Both the position numbers and the translations under genes were made by a program. Below, in pieces: positions 8,583-17,333 of a DNA stretch of 64,000 nt. The DNA is from Dyadobacter koreensis (GTDB lineage: Bacteria; Bacteroidota; Bacteroidia; Cytophagales; Spirosomataceae), in the NCBI RefSeq assembly GCF_900108855.1, contig NZ_FNXY01000006.1, forward strand, positions 62,001 through 126,000, written 5' to 3'. Position 1 is the stretch's first letter, and every line of letters starts with the position of its first letter. The notes below the pieces were generated by a model. The model saw nothing but the letters and a program-made list of their open reading frames with translations, made no database searches and had not been told where the DNA came from.

Positions 8583-11500
8583 TTAAAATTCGAAAGCCAG
8601 TGATAGCCATAAACTTCTTGGAAGCAAAGCTCTGCCTGGCATCATTGTACCTATTTCAACAGCCGAAAAATCACGGAACTGATCACCACGAACATCCCCT
8701 TCTGTCAAAACTCTTGCATTAAGTAAGTTATCAACCCAGAATCTTGCGTTCAGATTTTTAGTGAAACTATAACCAGCGCCACCTTTCATCAAAGCATATG
8801 CCGGTAATTTGTAGCTGTCACTCGGAGCAGTAAAACGACTTCCGATATAACTTCCCGCCAGATAAATATTGAATTTTTTGTAATCATACGTTGCAGATAA
8901 TTCAGTGTTCAGGACCGGAACGCGTTCTGTTCTTTTGCCTGTAAAACTGTAAGTAGTATCACCCAGTATCGCCACGATTGCAGAATTTGTATTGGTGCTC
9001 GCGGAATAATCCGTATACTTCGAATCTTGAACTGTACCCGTTAAACGTAAGTTCAGTGACTTGGTAACTTTGTAAGATGCTTCAAATTCTGCACTATAAG
9101 TTCTGGTAGATCCGAAAGCCAGAAGACTCTGGTTTCCTGACGAAATTGTTGGTACCGTAATCGAAAGGGAGACGTTTTTAATTGCTGAATAACTCGCCGA
9201 GGCAAAAAGTGAAAAATCATTTTTTGCATATTTAAAACCAATTTCTCCCAGGTATACCGGACGTTTCTTGATTTTCGCCGGATCATAAGCGGTTGCGTTA
9301 TAATCTGCGATGTTTGGTGCGTTGTAGGCTCTTGTAGCTCTGGCGAATAAAGCAGATTCGTTATTAATTTTGTAATTCAGACCAGCAGTCGCTGACCAGT
9401 TCGTAACGTTCTCAGAATAATTGGTATAATCAGCGATTACCAAGGTCGAAGCTTTCGTATAATCCGGCGTTCCGTCTGCCTTGTAAGCATAGAAAGGACG
9501 TTTTCCGTCCACATTCTGGTTGTCGATACGGGCACCCAGATCCAGTCTCCATTTTGCGTTCAGAGTTATCTCATCCGAAGCATAAGCGGACAAAGTTCTG
9601 GAATCACCAATTACCGTTGACAATGTTAACGGCGTGATTTGTGCCGCCGTTGGAGATGTGATAAGTCTTCTTGGCTTTTCCTTAAATTCCTGCAAATACG
9701 AGAAATTGTAGTTTGGTCCGTCGTTCCGGTTATATTGATGAATCCCTGCACCAAATAATAAACTATGATTGCCAAAAGTCTTTTTCAGATCGAGATAATT
9801 CACAATCTGGACATCTTCAAGTTGTTGTGTTACGCCTGTCACATTCACAAGTCTGTCTCCGGATTTTAAAGAAGCCGCCGTTCCATCCAGGTAATAATAC
9901 TGCGTAGTACCGTTGTAAGCCACATTACTGGCAGGAATTCCAGCCGTAACATTCATATTCGTATGCTGATAACGGAAGTTATTATTGATTTCCCAGCCCT
10001 GGTCGGTTGTGTAGTTAAACTGAAATCCGCCAGCACCCTGTTTTGTGTGAATCCCGTCCGACATATCGTAATTTCTTGTCACGCCGTCTGCACTTTTGTA
10101 ACTGAATTTTGTATCAATTGTCGCCAGGGACTGATTAACCATATCAAATGAACCAAATTTCGTAGGCTTTCCGGTTCCATCATAAGGATAGAAACTAGTC
10201 AGCATCCACTGTACTTTGTCGTTTAGATATTTCCCGTAAACACGAACAAAACCTTTCTGATTTTTAAAGTTGTAGGTCATGTTTCCTTTAAGCTGTCCAC
10301 CCTGGTTTGCGGTATAGCCCGGGGGAACAATTCCTTTATCTGTACGATAAAAACCACCGATATTGTAACGGATATTGCTGTTTACTTTCCCGCCAACATT
10401 TCCGTCCAGACGGTATAATCCTTGTGATAATCCTGTCGTAGCCTTGAACTTACCATAAGTTTTTTCTGCTCCGGTATAGCTCAGATTATTGATAACAGCA
10501 CCTGGCGTATTCGCCATAACGATTGAGGCATTTCCACCTCTCACTGCTTCAATATTTTTGATCGTAAGATCTGTTTTATAATATTGGTCAACGGAAGGAA
10601 GTGAATTGTAACCAGTAGGCAATACCGGTAAGCCGTCTTCCATAATTCCAAGAAAGATATAACCTCCTTGCTGGGGAAATCCCCGAACCCACACGTTGCC
10701 CGGACCGTCTCCACCGGTACTTTCTACCGTCAATCCCGGGATTGCTTTCAATAAATCGGTGCTGTTCAAAGGTGCGCGGGTCTGGATATCTTTGTTATTG
10801 ATGGTTGTGATTGCAACGCTGCTTTCTATCTTCTTTTTAGGATTTCCTCCGGTAACGATTATTTCCTGCAATTGAAGAATGTCATCTTTCATCTCCACAT
10901 CGATCTGTAAATCACCGCCGATCACCTGGATTTCTTTCTTGACGCTCGTAAAACCGATGCTGCTGATTGTCAGTGTGTAACTTCCTTCCGGTATATCCAC
11001 AAAAGAAAAAGCACCATTAATATCCGTGACAACGCCGTTACTTTTATAATTCAAAAGAACAGTGACACCGCCAAGTGTTTCACCTTTACTATCTTTAATT
11101 TTTCCCGAAACAGTGAAATTTGGAGCTTTACTTTTCACCACCGGAAGCGACTGCGCGCCGTCTTTTGAAGTACGGCTGATAATGATGAGATTTTCAGTAA
11201 CCCGGTAGGTAAGATCCAGCGGCTTAAGCGTTTCATCCAGCACTTTATATAACGGCTGATCTTTCACTCTCACATTGATTTTGCGGTCTCCTCTGATAAT
11301 TTTGGTACTGAAAACAAACTTGCCGCTGATCTGTTTTTCAATATTTTGAAGTACATTTTCAACCTCCTTATTATTCAGGTTTACACTTATTTTCTTACTT
11401 AATAATGTCTGGGCATTACTTTCTGCCGCGTTGGCGTTACCCAAAGCCCATATTGCAACTACAACCTGATAGAGCGAGATACGCATAGCTCTTAGAATAA

Positions 11501-11597
11501 CTTGAAAATTAAACGCTTCTTTCATACATTTGAAATGTTTTATTGAGGTTAGATTTGGTAAAACGGTCCCCTTCATCCTTTTAGCGAAGGATGTCAT
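8583..11597 (-). CDS. FecA-like TonB-dependent receptor with STN and carboxypeptidase-regulatory domains
   Basis: Outer-membrane TonB-dependent receptor of 1004 residues. Order of domains: leader; STN/secretin signalling domain (about 70-145, LSKKISVNLNNKEVENVLQ to LTYRVTENLIIISR); carboxypeptidase-regulatory-like domain (about 160-235, VSGKIKDSKGETLGGVTVLL); plug (NNKDIQTRAPLNSTDLLKAI); 22-strand-type barrel ending in LPRSLWLSLAFEF with terminal Phe. The STN domain fits signalling to the FecR and sigma genes just upstream. The annotated Met gives a long leader; Met25 (about 11525) or the later MRISLYQVVVAIW would give a more usual signal peptide. Ligand unknown; the divergent copper locus makes a metal chelate worth testing. 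Confidence 0.9.
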   Translation of the reverse strand: MTSFAKRMKGTVLPNLTSIKHFKCMKEAFNFQVILRAMRISLYQVVVAIWALGNANAAESNAQTLLSKKISVNLNNKEVENVLQNIEKQISGKFVFSTKIIRGDRKINVRVKDQPLYKVLDETLKPLDLTYRVTENLIIISRTSKDGAQSLPVVKSKAPNFTVSGKIKDSKGETLGGVTVLLNYKSNGVVTDINGAFSFVDIPEGSYTLTISSIGFTSVKKEIQVIGGDLQIDVEMKDDILQLQEIIVTGGNPKKKIESSVAITTINNKDIQTRAPLNSTDLLKAIPGLTVESTGGDGPGNVWVRGFPQQGGYIFLGIMEDGLPVLPTGYNSLPSVDQYYKTDLTIKNIEAVRGGNASIVMANTPGAVINNLSYTGAEKTYGKFKATTGLSQGLYRLDGNVGGKVNSNIRYNIGGFYRTDKGIVPPGYTANQGGQLKGNMTYNFKNQKGFVRVYGKYLNDKVQWMLTSFYPYDGTGKPTKFGSFDMVNQSLATIDTKFSYKSADGVTRNYDMSDGIHTKQGAGGFQFNYTTDQGWEINNNFRYQHTNMNVTAGIPASNVAYNGTTQYYYLDGTAASLKSGDRLVNVTGVTQQLEDVQIVNYLDLKKTFGNHSLLFGAGIHQYNRNDGPNYNFSYLQEFKEKPRRLITSPTAAQITPLTLSTVIGDSRTLSAYASDEITLNAKWRLDLGARIDNQNVDGKRPFYAYKADGTPDYTKASTLVIADYTNYSENVTNWSATAGLNYKINNESALFARATRAYNAPNIADYNATAYDPAKIKKRPVYLGEIGFKYAKNDFSLFASASYSAIKNVSLSITVPTISSGNQSLLAFGSTRTYSAEFEASYKVTKSLNLRLTGTVQDSKYTDYSASTNTNSAIVAILGDTTYSFTGKRTERVPVLNTELSATYDYKKFNIYLAGSYIGSRFTAPSDSYKLPAYALMKGGAGYSFTKNLNARFWVDNLLNARVLTEGDVRGDQFRDFSAVEIGTMMPGRALLPRSLWLSLAFEF

Positions 11598-11727
11598 GTT
11601 GGTTCCGAAAGCAACTTGGGGGATTCATAGAGGGTCGGAGATGTTGGTAGCATTATCCGACTCTTTTTTTTAACTGTACTTCTATTTTTACATAAGTGTT
11701 GAGATAGGGTTAAAAGAATTTTTTAGC

Positions 11728-12846
11728 TTAATTTTTGCAACCTTTACTATATACGACGATCTGTCCGTCAAGCATTTCGTATCGCGCTTCAATGGCTTCG
11801 CAGATAATATCAAGCTTCTTATACAACGACTGATTTGTCAAAGATGCCGTAATCGGACAACCGCGAAGAAGGTCTTTATCAAAAATTATATCGACCTGAT
11901 AAGCGTCTTCCAGGTCTGTCAAAACTTCCGAGGCGGGCGTATTGACAAAATTAAAACTCACCGTGTTTTCACCTGGAATGAGCTGGGGGCTATCACTGAT
12001 CGTCTTTATCATATTGGTGGATTCCCTTTCGTAAACTACTTTTTGATTCGCAGTCAGCACCATACCTTTTGATTGCAGAGCTTTTTGATCTTTTGTATCA
12101 ACAAAATCATTTTCCCGAAATACTGAAACTTTACCTACTTTCACATCTACGGACGTTTTCTTAGCTGCATCCTGAGCAACAATCGTAAATGTTGTTCCTA
12201 AAACCTTTGTTACGAGCTGATTGGCATATACCAGAAAAGGGCGTTTTGCATCTTTCGAAACATGAAACAATGCTTCTCCGGAAAGATATACTTCACGTTT
12301 CTCAGCTGGGAATTTTTCAGGAAAGCTGATCTTCGCATGCGGTGTGAGCGTTACTCTACTTCCGTCCGTCAGTGTTATCAATTTATTGGCGTTACTATCA
12401 TTTTCTTCCTCGTGCAGCGACTTCCCGCGAGTCATTCGCTCGTAATCCGTCAGTGATCTGGCATTTTGTTGATATAACCAACCCAGGCCAAGCATTAACA
12501 CGATCGTTGCTGCTGCCCAAAAAATTGAATTCCTGGCGAAAAAGCTATGCACAGGTGCAATGCCCGCCGCCTCGGCTGAGAGAATCCCATCATTGTTATT
12601 ACGCACTTTGGTAAGCAATTCCTGAATCTCGAAATCAATTTCACGATCATCGATATGGGATTCGTAATGAATATAAACACTTTCGAGCAACGTTTTGGCA
12701 CGCATAATATCCTGCGATTGTCCGCTGTGATTTTGCAGATATGTTTCCCAAAAAGTCACATCGTTGTCACGTTTGTACCGAACCCAGTTTTGAAACTGTG
12801 CATCTAATACAAAATCTTCCAGGCTATATTCTTGGTATTGATTCAT
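11728..12846 (-). CDS. FecR-family anti-sigma factor
   Basis: Membrane-spanning anti-sigma regulator of 372 residues. A cytoplasmic N-terminal part (about 1-105) is followed by one transmembrane helix (SIFWAAATIVLMLGLGWLY) and a periplasmic FecR domain (TRGKSLHEEENDSNANKLITL to TFTIVAQDAAKKTSVDVKVGKVSV). The C-terminal domain of about 70 residues, VNTPASEVLTDLEDAYQVDIIF, is of the DUF4974 type that meets the receptor's STN domain. It lies 109 nt downstream of the sigma gene and upstream of the receptor, the standard order. The cytoplasmic segment is longer than in E. coli FecR, which is usual in Bacteroidota. Confidence 0.93.
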   Translation of the reverse strand: MNQYQEYSLEDFVLDAQFQNWVRYKRDNDVTFWETYLQNHSGQSQDIMRAKTLLESVYIHYESHIDDREIDFEIQELLTKVRNNNDGILSAEAAGIAPVHSFFARNSIFWAAATIVLMLGLGWLYQQNARSLTDYERMTRGKSLHEEENDSNANKLITLTDGSRVTLTPHAKISFPEKFPAEKREVYLSGEALFHVSKDAKRPFLVYANQLVTKVLGTTFTIVAQDAAKKTSVDVKVGKVSVFRENDFVDTKDQKALQSKGMVLTANQKVVYERESTNMIKTISDSPQLIPGENTVSFNFVNTPASEVLTDLEDAYQVDIIFDKDLLRGCPITASLTNQSLYKKLDIICEAIEARYEMLDGQIVVYSKGCKN

Positions 12847-12955
12847 GTTAATATTGGCTTCTACTTATACATAGGCAACGATTAACATGAAATAATCAAA
12901 ATATTTCATTTTTTTTTGAAAAAAAATGAAAGTTGTCGGTTAGTATGGTTTTGGC

Positions 12956-13516
12956 TTACAGCTTATCCTTTAATTCCTGAATGGTACGGTATAGGAGATT
13001 GGCAACGGATTGCTTCGAGATGGACATTACCTGGGCAATGGATTCGTTATCCATATTCTCAAAAAAACGGAGGTAAATAATTTCCTGCTGGCGTTTGGTC
13101 AATAAAACAATCTGCTGATTCAGCATTTTCAGCATGGCTTCACTGGTTTCAATTTCAATGATCTGCTGTTCGATTGAAGTTTCTCCGACATGTTCAGCTT
13201 CAAAATTCAGATCTTCATCGTCTGACTGCCATTGCTGTTTCTGACTCTCCCGATGAATTTTCCGGCGAAGAGATTTAAGAAGGTAAAATTTAACAAAGTT
13301 AGTATCGCCGATCGTTTCCCGTTTTGCCCATAATTCAAGAAACAAATCCTGAATACAATCTTTTACAAATTCGCGGTCTTTGGAAAATTTGACACCATAG
13401 CTGAACAGGCTCCGGTAATATTGTCGCGCGATTTTTCCGAAAGCAATATCGTCTCCTGCGCGAAAAGCGTTCCATAGCTCCGAATCGTCTGCGTTTTGGT
13501 CGGTAGGGCTGGGCAT
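12956..13516 (-). CDS. RNA polymerase ECF sigma factor, FecI-like
   Basis: ECF sigma-70 factor of 186 residues. Region 2 is seen at AFGKIARQYYRSLFSYGVKF and CIQDLFLELWAKRE, and region 4 at LTKRQQEIIYLRFFENMDN followed by the helix-turn-helix SIAQVMSISKQSVANLLYRT. It starts the sigma/FecR/receptor unit and should be held by the FecR protein until the receptor binds its ligand. It diverges from the copper locus across 270 bp. Confidence 0.93.
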   Translation of the reverse strand: MPSPTDQNADDSELWNAFRAGDDIAFGKIARQYYRSLFSYGVKFSKDREFVKDCIQDLFLELWAKRETIGDTNFVKFYLLKSLRRKIHRESQKQQWQSDDEDLNFEAEHVGETSIEQQIIEIETSEAMLKMLNQQIVLLTKRQQEIIYLRFFENMDNESIAQVMSISKQSVANLLYRTIQELKDKL

Positions 13517-13713
13517 TTAAAATTTACGGACGATTCAAGTTAGGTTATGGACTGCAATCCTACGATTTTTTATATAAAAGTACAATATTATTTCATCTTT
13601 TTCCGTCATACTCAGCCGTATTCTGCGGCAAACAGCGCGATTTTAGCGGTGAAAAGAATAACGTTATGTCATTTTTATCTTAGCGAAAACGTAAATATCT
13701 TCCTTCTAAAAAG

Positions 13714-13742
13714 TTGTCGTGATCGTTTCTTGCCTATATTTG
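13714..13742 (+). promoter_or_regulatory. Bacteroidota-type promoter of the copper/MbnP locus
   Basis: TTG at 13714-13716, an 18-nt spacer, then TATATTTG at 13735-13742, an exact match to the TAnnTTTG minus-7 element of the Bacteroidota primary sigma factor. Transcription would start near 13750, about 37 nt before the first gene of the MbnP/MbnH cluster. This is the clearest promoter in the region and implies housekeeping-sigma transcription, not transcription by the neighbouring ECF factor. I see no obvious operator in it. Confidence 0.65.
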
Positions 13743-13786
13743 CAGCGTATGTCAAGGACGAAATGGCGATTTATCTTTTGTAAAAA

Positions 13787-14179
13787 TTGAAAAGCACTAA
13801 GAAACAATGGGTAGCAATGAGTTTGCTGACACTGATGCTTGTGAAAGCATGGGTGCTTCCGTTGTTATATCTTGACTTCGAGATTCGCCGCGACTATATT
13901 ATTGCCAATTTGTGTGTCAATCGAAATAAACCGATGATGCATTGCAACGGTAAATGTTATCTGGCCAAACGTATCGCAGACGCAAAAGAAAAGGATGCGA
14001 GACAAGCAGAAAATAATTATTTGTCACATCTCATTTATCAGGTGATGGACAGCCGGGAAGTTCTTTATTCTGCAACGCCTGTCACATTTGAAATCCGCAC
14101 ATCCATTCATTATCAATATAAATCTCCTTTCACGGCGCGCAATCCTGTTGCCGACATTTTTCATCCGCCGCTTGTTTAA
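13787..14179 (+). CDS. Small membrane protein with C-x9-CNGKC motif (copy 1)
   Basis: A 130-residue protein with a single N-terminal hydrophobic helix (residues about 11-29) and then LCVNRNKPMMHCNGKCYLAKRI. The Cys spacing is C43-x9-C53-x3-C57. The remainder is polar and lacks recognisable domains. The start is the TTG at 13787, which gives a basic MKSTKK leader before the helix; the in-frame ATG at 13817 (Met11) is the alternative. It is the first gene after the promoter and a second copy lies inside the same locus next to MbnP 3. I know no assigned function. Three cysteines with Met and His between them suggest metal (copper) binding at the membrane (inference). Confidence 0.75.
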   Translation: MKSTKKQWVAMSLLTLMLVKAWVLPLLYLDFEIRRDYIIANLCVNRNKPMMHCNGKCYLAKRIADAKEKDARQAENNYLSHLIYQVMDSREVLYSATPVTFEIRTSIHYQYKSPFTARNPVADIFHPPLV

Positions 14180-14312
14180 CTGATTTCTTTTCAAGGTAAT
14201 TACAAAACAATTATTTGTCTCAAAAAAGGCAGATTGTTAGCGTTTCTGTTCGTTCAGATCAGATATGCTATGTATTTATCATTTTTCGAATTTTCAGATT
14301 AAACTTAATTCC

Positions 14313-15134
14313 ATGAAAGTCCGCTTTTCATTCATATATATATTCTTATTTACAACCCTCATTTTTTCCTCTTGCGGTTCGGACGATGCTGAACCAGAGT
14401 TAAATCTTAATGGAAGGGGTGACCTTGTTTTTTATTTTGACAATACCGTTGGCAATGAACTACTTGCCCTGAATAATACCACGTACAAAAATTCCAGCGG
14501 GGAAAGTTTCCGGGTTACAGGATTGAGTTATTATGTATCCAATTTCAAGCTTCAGAGGAAAGATGGAGGTGAATACGTTATTCCTCAGGATTCCAGTTAT
14601 TTTTTGATCAACGCGGCCGACAAAAACTCGTATGAAGTAAGGTTGGAAAATGTTCCTGTTGGAGACTATTCCGGTGTTAGCTTCGTACTAGGTGTGGACA
14701 GCGCCAGAACGGTTTCTTCTTTGGAAAAGCGTAAGGGTGTTTTAGATATTGCTGCCGGGCAACCGGGCGCTTCCATGTATTCAGATGCGAACGATGGTTA
14801 TACATTTTTAAAATTGGAAGGTACATCCGTTTCGGCAGCAAGTGGAAAATTTGAGTACCAGATCAAAGGGTTTGGGGGAGCAACGGCGAGAACAGTAAAT
14901 AATATTAAAACAATTAATATTCCGTTTACAGGTACCATAGCAAGCGTAACAACTACAAAGTCACCCGAGGCGCATTTGCTGATTAATATTTTAAAAATAT
15001 TCGATGGAAGTACCAGGATCAGTATCGCGGGCCTGCCACAAGCTATAACGCCGGAACTGACCGCACCGCTTGCTAGTAATTATACGACGATGTTCACGCT
15101 GGATCACATCCATCCGACATCCAGTGCCCATTGA
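14313..15134 (+). CDS. MbnP-like lipoprotein 1, tryptophan-free
   Basis: A 273-residue lipoprotein (lipobox IFSSC) of the MbnP-like family. Family hallmarks are LVFYFDNTVGNE, LSYYVSNFKLQR, PQDSSYFLI, and FVLGVDSARTV followed by LKLEG. In characterised MbnP a tryptophan is converted to kynurenine by the partner MbnH and helps bind copper. The other two copies here carry W-x-W before the conserved GY or SY; this copy has MYSDANDGY, with Ser157 and Ala159 at those positions, and contains no Trp anywhere. The classic four-Cys motif of proteobacterial members is also absent; the only Cys is the lipobox one. The start is ATG 14313, because the longer frame upstream lacks a signal sequence. It sits 6 nt upstream of the di-heme partner. 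Confidence 0.88.
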   Translation: MKVRFSFIYIFLFTTLIFSSCGSDDAEPELNLNGRGDLVFYFDNTVGNELLALNNTTYKNSSGESFRVTGLSYYVSNFKLQRKDGGEYVIPQDSSYFLINAADKNSYEVRLENVPVGDYSGVSFVLGVDSARTVSSLEKRKGVLDIAAGQPGASMYSDANDGYTFLKLEGTSVSAASGKFEYQIKGFGGATARTVNNIKTINIPFTGTIASVTTTKSPEAHLLINILKIFDGSTRISIAGLPQAITPELTAPLASNYTTMFTLDHIHPTSSAH

Positions 15135-15139
15135 TTGTA

Positions 15140-16291
15140 ATGTTAAAAACAGTGAAATCAATTCGAGATATCATCCAGCAGAAATTTTTGGTAGTGCCTG
15201 TTTTGGTATTACTGACGGGAGCAATGTGGCTGATGATAATGGTTGGCGCGTGTACATCAGAAGAGACTGTCGATCCGGAAAATAAAACGCCAACGCCGTT
15301 GGCATGGAGAAAGCCGGCGAATTTTCCGGACCCGGTTTATGATCTTAACAAAAATCCATTAACCGTTGAAGGCGTTGAGCTTGGAAAGTTTTTGTTCTAT
15401 GACGGCTTGCTTTCGAGAACCAATGTGATTGGCTGTGGAACCTGTCATCAGCAGCAGTCGGCTTTCACACATCATGGGCATGAATTGAGCCACGGTGTTG
15501 ATGACCAGCTTGGTAAGCGAAATACGCCTTCAATTCAGAATATGGCATGGAATCCACTTTTCTTTTGGGACGGCGGTGTGCGTGATATGGATTTTGTCCC
15601 CTTCAACCCGATTGAAAATCCGGTTGAAATGGGAGAAACAGTAAATCATGTTCTCGAAAAACTGAGACTGACACCGGATAAATCTGCAAAAATTCCGGTC
15701 GATTATCCAAAGATGTTCAAAGCCGCTTTTGGTACGCCGGAAATTACGACGGAACGGATGATGAAAGCAATTTCTCAGTTTATGACAACAATGGTTTCGG
15801 CAGAATCCCGGTATGATAAATTCGCGATCGGCGATGTGACTGCACTTTCGGCGCAGGAAAAAGAGGGATTGATACTCTTTCGCAAAAATTGCAGCTCTTG
15901 TCACGAAGGTGAATTGTTCACCAATTACAGCTTTCGAAATAACGGCTTGGCGCCTTTAAAATACGAGGATTTGGGTCGTTTCGATGTAACCCGTAGGGAA
16001 TCTGATCGTAATTTATTCAAAGTTCCAAGTTTGAGAAACGTGAGTTTTACCGCGCCTTATATGCACGACGGCCGTTATAAAACATTGGGTGAAGTGCTTG
16101 AACATTATACTGACAAGGTTGTAAGCTCGCCAACCTTGGATCCTGCATTCATTCAGTCGGGCGGAAAAACGGGTTTGAACTTAACCGATGACGAAAAGGA
16201 AAGCATAATTGCTTTTCTGAGGACACTTAGCGACGATAATTTTATAAAAAATAACGCGTTTTCCGATCCGGGGATTGGTAATGCTTTTTAA
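15140..16291 (+). CDS. MbnH-like di-heme MauG-family enzyme 1
   Basis: A 383-residue periplasmic, probably lipid-anchored (MVGAC) di-heme c-type protein. Heme 1 binds at C99-GT-C102-H103 and heme 2 at C251-SS-C254-H255. The conserved FFWDGG (Trp143) lies between, and APYMHDGRY precedes VLEHY (Tyr323). The Tyr in the HY position matches the His/Tyr heme ligand of MauG and MbnH, where bacterial cytochrome c peroxidases have Met, so a post-translational oxidase role is more likely than peroxide detoxification (inference from family knowledge). ATG 15140 is preferred over the TTG 15131 that overlaps the MbnP stop. Its expected target is the adjacent MbnP, yet that copy lacks Trp. Confidence 0.9.
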   Translation: MLKTVKSIRDIIQQKFLVVPVLVLLTGAMWLMIMVGACTSEETVDPENKTPTPLAWRKPANFPDPVYDLNKNPLTVEGVELGKFLFYDGLLSRTNVIGCGTCHQQQSAFTHHGHELSHGVDDQLGKRNTPSIQNMAWNPLFFWDGGVRDMDFVPFNPIENPVEMGETVNHVLEKLRLTPDKSAKIPVDYPKMFKAAFGTPEITTERMMKAISQFMTTMVSAESRYDKFAIGDVTALSAQEKEGLILFRKNCSSCHEGELFTNYSFRNNGLAPLKYEDLGRFDVTRRESDRNLFKVPSLRNVSFTAPYMHDGRYKTLGEVLEHYTDKVVSSPTLDPAFIQSGGKTGLNLTDDEKESIIAFLRTLSDDNFIKNNAFSDPGIGNAF

Positions 16292-16301
16292 TTTATTTGA
16301 A

Positions 16302-17207
16302 ATGAAAACACTTCGATTTCTTCTTTTAATTTTTTTGTTTCCGCTCGCTTCGCAAGCTTGTGATATTTGCGGTTGCGCAAATAGCGGATCGTATTTCGGA
16401 CTTATGCCGCAGTCGAATAAATCGGTTGTTGGCATCCGTTATAATTATCTGAATTTTACTACCCATCCGACAAGTCAGGTTTTGCGCACGGAAGAAAAAT
16501 TTAATGTTACTGAGCTCTACGCAAGGTTTTTTCCAATCAAGCGCGTGCAGGTAATGGCGTTTTTACCGTATCGGATGGATCAGCAAGTCACCACGTCCGG
16601 TACTAAAAAACAGAACGGATTAGGCGATATGACGATTCTGGCAAATTACAATATCCTGAATACACTGATGGATACCGAAAGCAGTTCAAAATTCAGTCAT
16701 ACGTTACTTGTAGGGGGCGGGATCAAGTTACCGACAGGACGTTTCAAATATGATGAGAATGACGTTTTGCAGGTAGCCAACGCCAATTTTCAGCCGGGAA
16801 CAGGAAGTACAGATTTTATTCTTAATGCCTTTTATACGGTCAACCTTGATCAGTGGGGTTTAGGTGTAAACGTTTCCAGAAAATTTAACACAACCAATTC
16901 TCAGGAGTATAAGTTTGGAAATCAGCTTTTCGGGACGATGGATCTTTACCGGTCATTCAAAGTTGGGAAAGTTACATTGACGCCGACGGTAGGGCTGTAT
17001 GCTGAACAGTCTGGAAAGGGCAGGAAAAATGACCTGATATTGGACGAGACAGGCGGTAAACAATTGAACGGCACGTTGGGTATCAATTTGTTCTCAAACC
17101 GCTGGATGCTCGGAATTAATGGCCAAAAGCCGATAAGTCAGCGAAGCAATTCAGGGCATGTTGTGGCTAAAGAAAGAGTGCTGGTGCAGCTTGGTTTTCT
17201 TTTCTGA
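16302..17207 (+). CDS. Outer-membrane transporter-like protein with CDICGC motif
   Basis: A 301-residue protein with a signal peptide ending in SQA and then mature C20-DI-C23-G-C25 at the very N-terminus. The rest alternates in short amphipathic beta-strands (VVGIRYNYLNF, VQVMAFLPYRM, LLVGGGIKLPTGRF) and ends in LVQLGFLF with terminal Phe, as in outer-membrane beta-barrels. The CDICGC cluster is a plausible soft-metal site facing the periplasm. It starts 10 nt after the MbnH 1 stop and precedes the second MbnP/MbnH pair. Possible role: copper or ligand passage or sensing at the outer membrane (inference). ATG 16302 was chosen because the signal peptide starts there. Confidence 0.8.
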   Translation: MKTLRFLLLIFLFPLASQACDICGCANSGSYFGLMPQSNKSVVGIRYNYLNFTTHPTSQVLRTEEKFNVTELYARFFPIKRVQVMAFLPYRMDQQVTTSGTKKQNGLGDMTILANYNILNTLMDTESSSKFSHTLLVGGGIKLPTGRFKYDENDVLQVANANFQPGTGSTDFILNAFYTVNLDQWGLGVNVSRKFNTTNSQEYKFGNQLFGTMDLYRSFKVGKVTLTPTVGLYAEQSGKGRKNDLILDETGGKQLNGTLGINLFSNRWMLGINGQKPISQRSNSGHVVAKERVLVQLGFLF

Positions 17208-17333
17208 TATCAAAGAAAATTAATGTGGCAGTTCGTTCTATTTTATATAATGAATCGTTCGGTTTAGCCGTTTTTGAAAGTAACCGACTGATCGAAATAT
17301 TGGAAATTCAGGTACTGATTTAGTCAAAAGAAT

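Noticed and set aside
13547..13783. 78-residue open frame upstream of the Cys-motif gene
   Set aside because: It covers the promoter at 13714-13742 and has no signal, domain or homologue-like features.
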